Below, piece after piece: positions 59,349 through 64,000 of a stretch of DNA of 64,000 nt. The notes under the pieces are model-generated. The model had not been told where the DNA came from and searched no databases. It saw nothing but the letters and a program-made list of their open reading frames with translations. The stretch covers positions 1-64,000 of the forward strand of contig DGQP01000009.1 in the NCBI GenBank assembly GCA_002400415.1, written 5' to 3'. Position numbers and translations under genes: made by a program. This DNA comes from Chitinophagaceae bacterium UBA4411 (lineage in GTDB: Bacteria > Bacteroidota > Bacteroidia > Chitinophagales > Chitinophagaceae). The stretch's first letter is position 1, and every line of letters starts with the position of its first letter.

Positions 59349-60356
59349 TTACAAACCGGCTTTCGCAGAGATCTCCAGCATCCTGTCAATCGGTTTTTTC
59401 GCTGCCAGGCGCAGTGTTTCTTCCATATTGATCTCCGGTGTTTCATACTCCATGCAGAGATAGAGTTTCTCCAGCGAGTTCAGCTTCATGTGCGGGCAAT
59501 CATTGCAGGCGCAATGATTATCAGGAGGTGCAGGAATAAAAGTTTTTTCAGGGGAGGCTTTCATCATCTGGTGCAGGATACCGGTCTCGGTAGCCACGAT
59601 ATATTCCTGCGAGGCATCTGTTTTCGTATATTTCAATAAGCCGGTGGTTGAACCGATATAGTCTGCCATCCGAAGAATGGGATCTTCACATTCAGGATGG
59701 GCGATCAGTTTGGCCTGCGGGTGCCTTATTTTCAGTTTGGTGATCTTTTCTAAGCTAAATATTTCATGCACCATACAGGCACCATTCCACAACAGCATAT
59801 CCCTTCCTGTTACTTTGTTGATATAAGCCCCTAAATTTTTATCCGGCGAAAAAATGATCTTCTGGTCTTTATGAAAACTTTCTACAATGATCCGGGCATT
59901 GCTGCTGGTTACGATCACATCACTCAGCGCTTTGATACCGGCGCTGCAGTTGATATAACTCACCACCACATGATCCGGGTGCTGATCTTTGAATTTTTTG
60001 AATAAGGGCGGAGGACAGCTATCGCTGAGCGAACAACCGGCTTTCAGGTCCGGTATTACTACTTTCTTCGTTGGGTTTAAAATCTTAGCCGTTTCTGCCA
60101 TGAAATGCACACCGGCAAAAACGATCATATCCGCCTTTGTCTTTTCAGCCTGTTGTGCTAAACCAAGACTGTCACCGATATAATCCGCCACATCCTGGAT
60201 ATCCGGTTCCTGGTAGTAGTGCGCCAGCAGCACGGCATTCTTTTCTTTCTTCAACCGTTCGATAGCGGCAAAGAGGTCCATCGTGGGATCGAGGTCAATG
60301 TCCAGAAATCCTTTTTTTTCAACGTTGGCTTTGGCATCGGCGAGTGAAGTGTTCAT
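59349..60356 (-). CDS. nadA: Quinolinate synthase NadA
   Basis: 335 residues from the ATG at 60356. It condenses iminoaspartate with dihydroxyacetone phosphate to quinolinate in NAD synthesis. The three [4Fe-4S]-ligand Cys regions are seen: DLKAGCSLSDSC (about residue 116), the MLLWNGACMVHEIF Cys (about residue 202), and NHCACNDCPHMKLN near the C-terminus. HYYQEPDIQDVADYIGDSLGLAQQA (about residues 48-72) is the family start. nadB is not next to it; nadD is at 23 kb. It is divergent from the S46 peptidase gene across the oriC-like region. Confidence 0.95.
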   Translation of the reverse strand: MNTSLADAKANVEKKGFLDIDLDPTMDLFAAIERLKKEKNAVLLAHYYQEPDIQDVADYIGDSLGLAQQAEKTKADMIVFAGVHFMAETAKILNPTKKVVIPDLKAGCSLSDSCPPPLFKKFKDQHPDHVVVSYINCSAGIKALSDVIVTSSNARIIVESFHKDQKIIFSPDKNLGAYINKVTGRDMLLWNGACMVHEIFSLEKITKLKIRHPQAKLIAHPECEDPILRMADYIGSTTGLLKYTKTDASQEYIVATETGILHQMMKASPEKTFIPAPPDNHCACNDCPHMKLNSLEKLYLCMEYETPEINMEETLRLAAKKPIDRMLEISAKAGL

Positions 60357-60977
60357 GTGTGCTTTTTTTCGTTGCGGTAAATCAGGCAGCAATATTCCAC
60401 CACGAATTCCAATTTTTCAAAACAAAGTTTTTTATTCAATCATCCTTAATACAATAATAGTAATACTATATTTTTTATAAAAAAGCTTATTATTATTACA
60501 GCTGTGAATTCGTGGATAACTGTTTTACTCCCTGCTTTGTAAAATTAATAAACCTGGTTTATACACATAATAAACAGGGAAATCCACATAAAGGTTTGCC
60601 GTCATTGCTGCATTTGAGCTATGCTATCAACAGGATTGTTTACAACCGGCGTGCAAAAGAAAAACCTACAGTGTTCATTATTTTAATGTGAATTGAAGTT
60701 GAATAAATCGTTAAATCCGTACATCTTTTACGAATCTGATCGGTATTCTCTCTTTTCGTTTCCAATGATGCACTTTACTATCCACGTTTCACAGCCGGTT
60801 ATCCACAATTATTTTTCCCCGTGCACATACCTGTGGGGAAAAATAACCACTGTTCCTGGCGGCAGCGATGAATTGGTATAACAAATAAAGTACATAGCCA
60901 TCTGTAATGGTTAAATATATAAGTGGAAAAAGCATTAAGAGATAAAGGCCTAATTTTAAGGCCTCAAAATCTGCTGT
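60357..60977. other. 620-base non-coding region with DnaA-box-like sites, candidate oriC
   Basis: No gene is supported. DnaA boxes (TTATNCACA): exact TTATACACA at 60559-60567 and TTATCCACA at 60799-60807; one mismatch TTATCCACG on the minus strand at 60511-60519; two mismatches at 60580-60588 and 60778-60786. An A/T-rich stretch (about 60440-60500) could serve as an unwinding site. A 12-bp inverted repeat TTATTTTTCCCC/GGGGAAAAATAA lies at 60809-60846. It sits between divergent nadA and the S46 gene. Confidence 0.4.
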
Positions 60978-63149
60978 ATGAAGTATCTCAAACTCACAAT
61001 GGTTGCTTTTTTTGTATTGATTGTGTCGCTGGTCCGGGCTGACGAAGGCATGTGGCTCCCGCTGCTGCTGGAAAAGATGAATGAAAAACAGATGAAAAGC
61101 CTGGGTATGAAGATCAGCGCCAGGGACATCTATACTATTAATAGCGGCAGCCTGAAAGATGCTATTGTAAGCTTTGGCGGCTTCTGCACCGGCGAAGTGA
61201 TCTCTTCCAAAGGATTGGTATTAACCAATCACCACTGTGGTTTTGATGCCATTCAGAATCACTCCACCTTAGACCATAATTATATACGGGATGGTTTCTG
61301 GGCAAAGAATTACGGGGAAGAAATTCCTAATGTAAAACTATTTGTCACGTTTATTGTCCGCATTGAAGACGTAACAAAAGACATATTAAAGGATGTAACC
61401 GCCACAATGACTGAAAGTGAACGGCAGTCCGTTATTGATAAGAATATGGCTGCTGTTGCCAAATCGGTAAAAAAGGAAGCTTACCAGGATGGTTTTATCC
61501 GGGCATTCTTTGAAGGCAACCAGTATTATATGTTCATCACTGAAAGGTACAATGATGTTCGCCTGGTGGGAGCTCCGCCTTCCAGCATCGGCAATTTTGG
61601 AAAGGATACGGACAACTGGATGTGGCCCCGGCATACGGGAGATTTTTCCATGTTCCGCATTTATGCCGGCAAGGATAATAAACCGGCTGATTATTCACCC
61701 GATAATGTGCCCTATGTGCCGAAAAAGGCTTTATCTGTTTCATTAGACGGGGTAAATGAAGGTGACTTTACGATGGTTTTTGGTTTTCCCGGCCGCACCA
61801 CTGAATACCTGCATTCCTCCGCGGTAGACCAGATCATGAAAGTAAATGACCCGGCCAAAATCGCTATCCGGGATAAAGCTTTATCGGTGATGGATAATTT
61901 TATGCGGAAGGATGAACAGGTTAAGATCATGTATGCGGCTAAATATGCCAGTGTGCAGAATGCCTATAAAAAATGGCAGGGTGAGGTATTAGGACTAACA
62001 AGAACTGATGGCGTTGGTAAGAAGAAACTGTATGAAACCGAATTCCAGAAAAGAGTGACTGCAAACCCGCAATGGAAAACGAATTATGGCAATCTGTTAA
62101 CCGAACTGGAAACAGCCTATGCAGATATGCGTTCACCGGGTTTGGCCCGGGATTATTATACCGAGATAACCGGGCGGGTGGAGTTATTGACCATTGCGGC
62201 GCAGCTCAACAGCCTGATCACTGCGTATGAAAAAGACGGGGAAAAAGGATTTGCACAACGGCTGCCGACGGTAAAAAATATATTGACCGACCTGCTGGGA
62301 GAATTCAGCCCGGCGGTGGACCAGCAATTGTTTGAAGCGCTGATGGAGATGTATGTAAAAGACCAGGAAGACAAATATGTTTCCCCGCTGTTCAAAGAAT
62401 CGCTTGCGGCAAATGAAGGAAGCTATAAAAAACTCGCCACCCAACTGTATGGCCAAAAGGAATTATACACGACCAGCGAATTGATGAAATTGTTAGATAA
62501 GCCGGCTGCCACGGTAACAGCCGATTTAAAAGAACGGTTATTACTAAAACTCTATAATAATATATTAAAGACCTACCAGGTACTGGTGCAGGGCCCGGTG
62601 AATGAAGTGCAGGCCCGTATCAACAAACTGCAGCGGACCTATATGCAGGCGCAGATGGAAGTGATGAAGGAAAGAAAATTCTATCCCGATGCCAACAGTA
62701 CGCTGCGGGTTACTTATGGCAATGTAAAAGGATACAATGCGAGGGATGCAGTGAAATATGATTTCTATACCTACTTGGATGGGGTGATGGATAAATACAA
62801 ACCGGGCGACTACGAATTTGATGTACCGGAAAAACTCAGGACATTATATACCAACAAAGACTTTGGGCAATACGGGAGTAAGGGTAAGATGCCGGTTTGT
62901 TTTATTGCGATGAACCATACCACGGGAGGAAACTCGGGTAGTCCTGCGCTGGATGCTTATGGTAATCTGATCGGCCTGAACTTCGACCGGGTTTGGGAGG
63001 GCACGATGAGTGATATTAATTATGATCCTTCTATCTGCCGCAATATCATGGTGGATATCCGCTATGTGCTTTTTGTGGTGGATAAATACGCCGGGGCCGG
63101 ACACCTGGTGAAGGAAATGAAACTGGTTCATCCCAAGGCCAAAAAATAA
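60978..63149 (+). CDS. S46-family dipeptidyl-peptidase (DPP7/DPP11 type)
   Basis: 723 residues, full length, with a signal peptide (VAFFVLIVSLVRA). The chymotrypsin-like triad is visible: TNHHCGF (His, about residue 86), the RHTGDFSMFRI Asp (about residue 222), and GGNSGSPALD (Ser, about residue 653). A helical domain (about residues 290-560) caps the active site, as in the family. It removes dipeptides from peptide N-termini in the periplasm. I cannot tell DPP7 from DPP11 specificity by eye. A TAATTTTA box (7 of 8) precedes it; a strong terminator follows. Confidence 0.93.
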   Translation: MKYLKLTMVAFFVLIVSLVRADEGMWLPLLLEKMNEKQMKSLGMKISARDIYTINSGSLKDAIVSFGGFCTGEVISSKGLVLTNHHCGFDAIQNHSTLDHNYIRDGFWAKNYGEEIPNVKLFVTFIVRIEDVTKDILKDVTATMTESERQSVIDKNMAAVAKSVKKEAYQDGFIRAFFEGNQYYMFITERYNDVRLVGAPPSSIGNFGKDTDNWMWPRHTGDFSMFRIYAGKDNKPADYSPDNVPYVPKKALSVSLDGVNEGDFTMVFGFPGRTTEYLHSSAVDQIMKVNDPAKIAIRDKALSVMDNFMRKDEQVKIMYAAKYASVQNAYKKWQGEVLGLTRTDGVGKKKLYETEFQKRVTANPQWKTNYGNLLTELETAYADMRSPGLARDYYTEITGRVELLTIAAQLNSLITAYEKDGEKGFAQRLPTVKNILTDLLGEFSPAVDQQLFEALMEMYVKDQEDKYVSPLFKESLAANEGSYKKLATQLYGQKELYTTSELMKLLDKPAATVTADLKERLLLKLYNNILKTYQVLVQGPVNEVQARINKLQRTYMQAQMEVMKERKFYPDANSTLRVTYGNVKGYNARDAVKYDFYTYLDGVMDKYKPGDYEFDVPEKLRTLYTNKDFGQYGSKGKMPVCFIAMNHTTGGNSGSPALDAYGNLIGLNFDRVWEGTMSDINYDPSICRNIMVDIRYVLFVVDKYAGAGHLVKEMKLVHPKAKK

Positions 63150-63166
63150 CCCGGAAACGGGATTCG

Positions 63167-63210
63167 AAAACCGCCTAAAGCCCTGAAAAATGGTGGCTTT
63201 GGGCGGTTTT
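63167..63210 (+). terminator. Intrinsic terminator after the S46 gene
   Basis: A 16-bp stem (63167-63182 with 63195-63210, one T·G pair) starting 17 bases after the stop and ending in TTTT. It separates the peptidase from the ppiD-like promoter. Confidence 0.85.
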
Positions 63211-63216
63211 CCACAA

Positions 63217-63247
63217 TTTGTTCATATTGGCAAAAGCCCTATTTTTG
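63217..63247 (+). promoter_or_regulatory. Consensus Bacteroidota promoter for the ppiD-like gene
   Basis: TTTG (63217-63220), 19 bases, then TATTTTTG (63240-63247). This fits the TTTG-N19-TAnnTTTG consensus exactly, 36 bases before the ATG, and is the best promoter in the window. Confidence 0.75.
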
Positions 63248-63283
63248 CCGTCCTTTCATAAACAGTTTATTATAATATTTAGT

Positions 63284-64000
63284 ATGTCAATTATTCAATC
63301 TATCAGGGACAGAGGCGCAGTGATTTCAGTGGTTATCATAGCCCTTGCATTGCTCGGATTTATCGCCATGGATGCGTTTACCGGAAAAAGCAACCTGTTT
63401 GGCGGCAGCCCATCCACCACTGTTGGAAAGGTGAATGGTGAAAAGATCGGGGTGCAGGATTTTCAAAACCTGATTACCCAGAACGAACAGAATATGCAGC
63501 AACAGGGCTATCCCTCCGGTGAAGCCACCCGCCAGCAGGCATTGGAAGCTGCCTGGTCACAGGAAGTGAGCAGAATATTACTGAAACAGGAGCTGGATAA
63601 ACTGGGTATTGAAGTGGGCAAAAAAGAAATGGGCGATATGTTATATGGTCCTAACCCGTCCCCGGTTGCCAAACAATATTTGGGCGGACAGGATGGCCAG
63701 TATAATGTAGCACAGGTGCAGCAAACGATTAACGAGATTCAGAAAGGAAGAGATGCATCAAGAAAAGAACAACTGAACCAGCTGCTGAACTATATGAAGC
63801 AGGTGAGGCTGGAAGAAAAATATAATTCCCTGTTCACCAACAGCACCAACTTCCCCAAATGGTTGCTGGAAAAACAAAATGCCGATAACAGCCAGCTGGG
63901 CCGCATCTCTTTTGTTCGGGTACCGTATACTGAAATTCCTGACAGCAGCGTAAAGATCAGCGATAAAGAAGTGGCGGATTATATCAGCAAGCACAAAGAA
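63284..64000 (+). CDS. ppiD: PpiD-like peptidyl-prolyl isomerase, 3' end missing
   Basis: 239 codons are present and the frame runs off the window. The N-terminus has a single membrane anchor: MSIIQSIRDRGAVISVVIIALALLGFIAMDAFTG, followed by the SurA/PpiD N-terminal helical domain (GKVNGEKIGVQDFQNLITQNE, about residues 50-70, and ARQQALEAAWSQEVSRILLKQELDKLGIEVGKKEM). The parvulin domain is expected beyond the edge. It is a periplasmic chaperone or foldase for outer-membrane and secreted proteins. The gene has a strong consensus promoter. Confidence 0.88.
   Translation, partial: MSIIQSIRDRGAVISVVIIALALLGFIAMDAFTGKSNLFGGSPSTTVGKVNGEKIGVQDFQNLITQNEQNMQQQGYPSGEATRQQALEAAWSQEVSRILLKQELDKLGIEVGKKEMGDMLYGPNPSPVAKQYLGGQDGQYNVAQVQQTINEIQKGRDASRKEQLNQLLNYMKQVRLEEKYNSLFTNSTNFPKWLLEKQNADNSQLGRISFVRVPYTEIPDSSVKISDKEVADYISKHKE

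Noticed and set aside
60693..60881. 62-codon plus-strand frame in the oriC-like region
   Set aside because: No promoter or ribosome-site support, and it spans DnaA-box-like sites and an inverted repeat.

Overview
The window looks like a chromosome segment from a member of the Bacteroidota, most likely the Chitinophagaceae or a close relative. The evidence is Bacteroidota-type promoters (TAnnTTTG boxes, often only 4-20 bases from the start codon) with little Shine-Dalgarno signal, a type IX secretion (gliding-type) C-terminal sorting domain, an S46 dipeptidyl-peptidase, an IPExxxVDY-family protein, CtlX, many signal peptides ending in AQ, and short dispersed repeats typical of these genomes. 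It carries about 55 genes, one tRNA gene and no rRNA. Both end genes run off the window. The species call is inference from gene content.

Layout. 0-8 kb: cut DUF3089 hydrolase, ExbD, a two-domain universal stress protein, asnS, a frameshifted lipoprotein gene, a second lipoprotein, and rho. 8-13.1 kb: a probable selenium operon (mnmH/selU, two secreted proteins, selD, a GNAT enzyme). 13-26.9 kb: housekeeping and transport genes (2H phosphoesterase, ctlX, phhB, an M28 peptidase, feoB, a class A serine hydrolase, an M20 hydrolase gene broken by an in-frame stop, chrA, nadD, feoA, ybeY, an HNH-like gene, mnmG). 26.9-30.1 kb: a compact three-gene set on the minus strand: SET protein, ATP-grasp ligase, and an ATP-grasp-SET fusion. 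30-43.4 kb: a type IX-secreted protein, a Pif1/RecD2-like helicase, a GxxExxY protein, ssb, psuK-psuG, an RX4H (HEPN-like) protein, a GH3 glycosidase, tRNA-Phe and recQ. 43.6-49.9 kb: kdsD, manC and small enzymes. 49.9-52.8 kb: arsenic operon arsR-arsM-acr3-arsC. 52.8-56 kb: two membrane glycosyltransferases. 56-59.2 kb: an accessory island with a complete retron (PRTase effector, winged-helix protein, msr-msd RNA, reverse transcriptase), bounded by inverted repeats that resemble integron cassette ends. 59.3-64 kb: nadA, a 620-base non-coding region with DnaA-box-like sites (candidate replication origin), an S46 peptidase and the start of a PpiD-like gene.

The two most interesting systems are the retron and the ATP-grasp/SET triad. 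The retron can be read in detail: an 11-bp a1/a2 inverted repeat encloses several small stem-loops and one long hairpin, directly upstream of an RT with a YADD motif. The triad pairs peptide-ligase-type enzymes with putative protein-lysine methyltransferases, including a covalent fusion of the two. Its product is unknown. The stand-alone ligase ends in a lysine-rich tail that could be a methylation target.

All calls come from reading the sequence and from family knowledge. No database or structure search was run.
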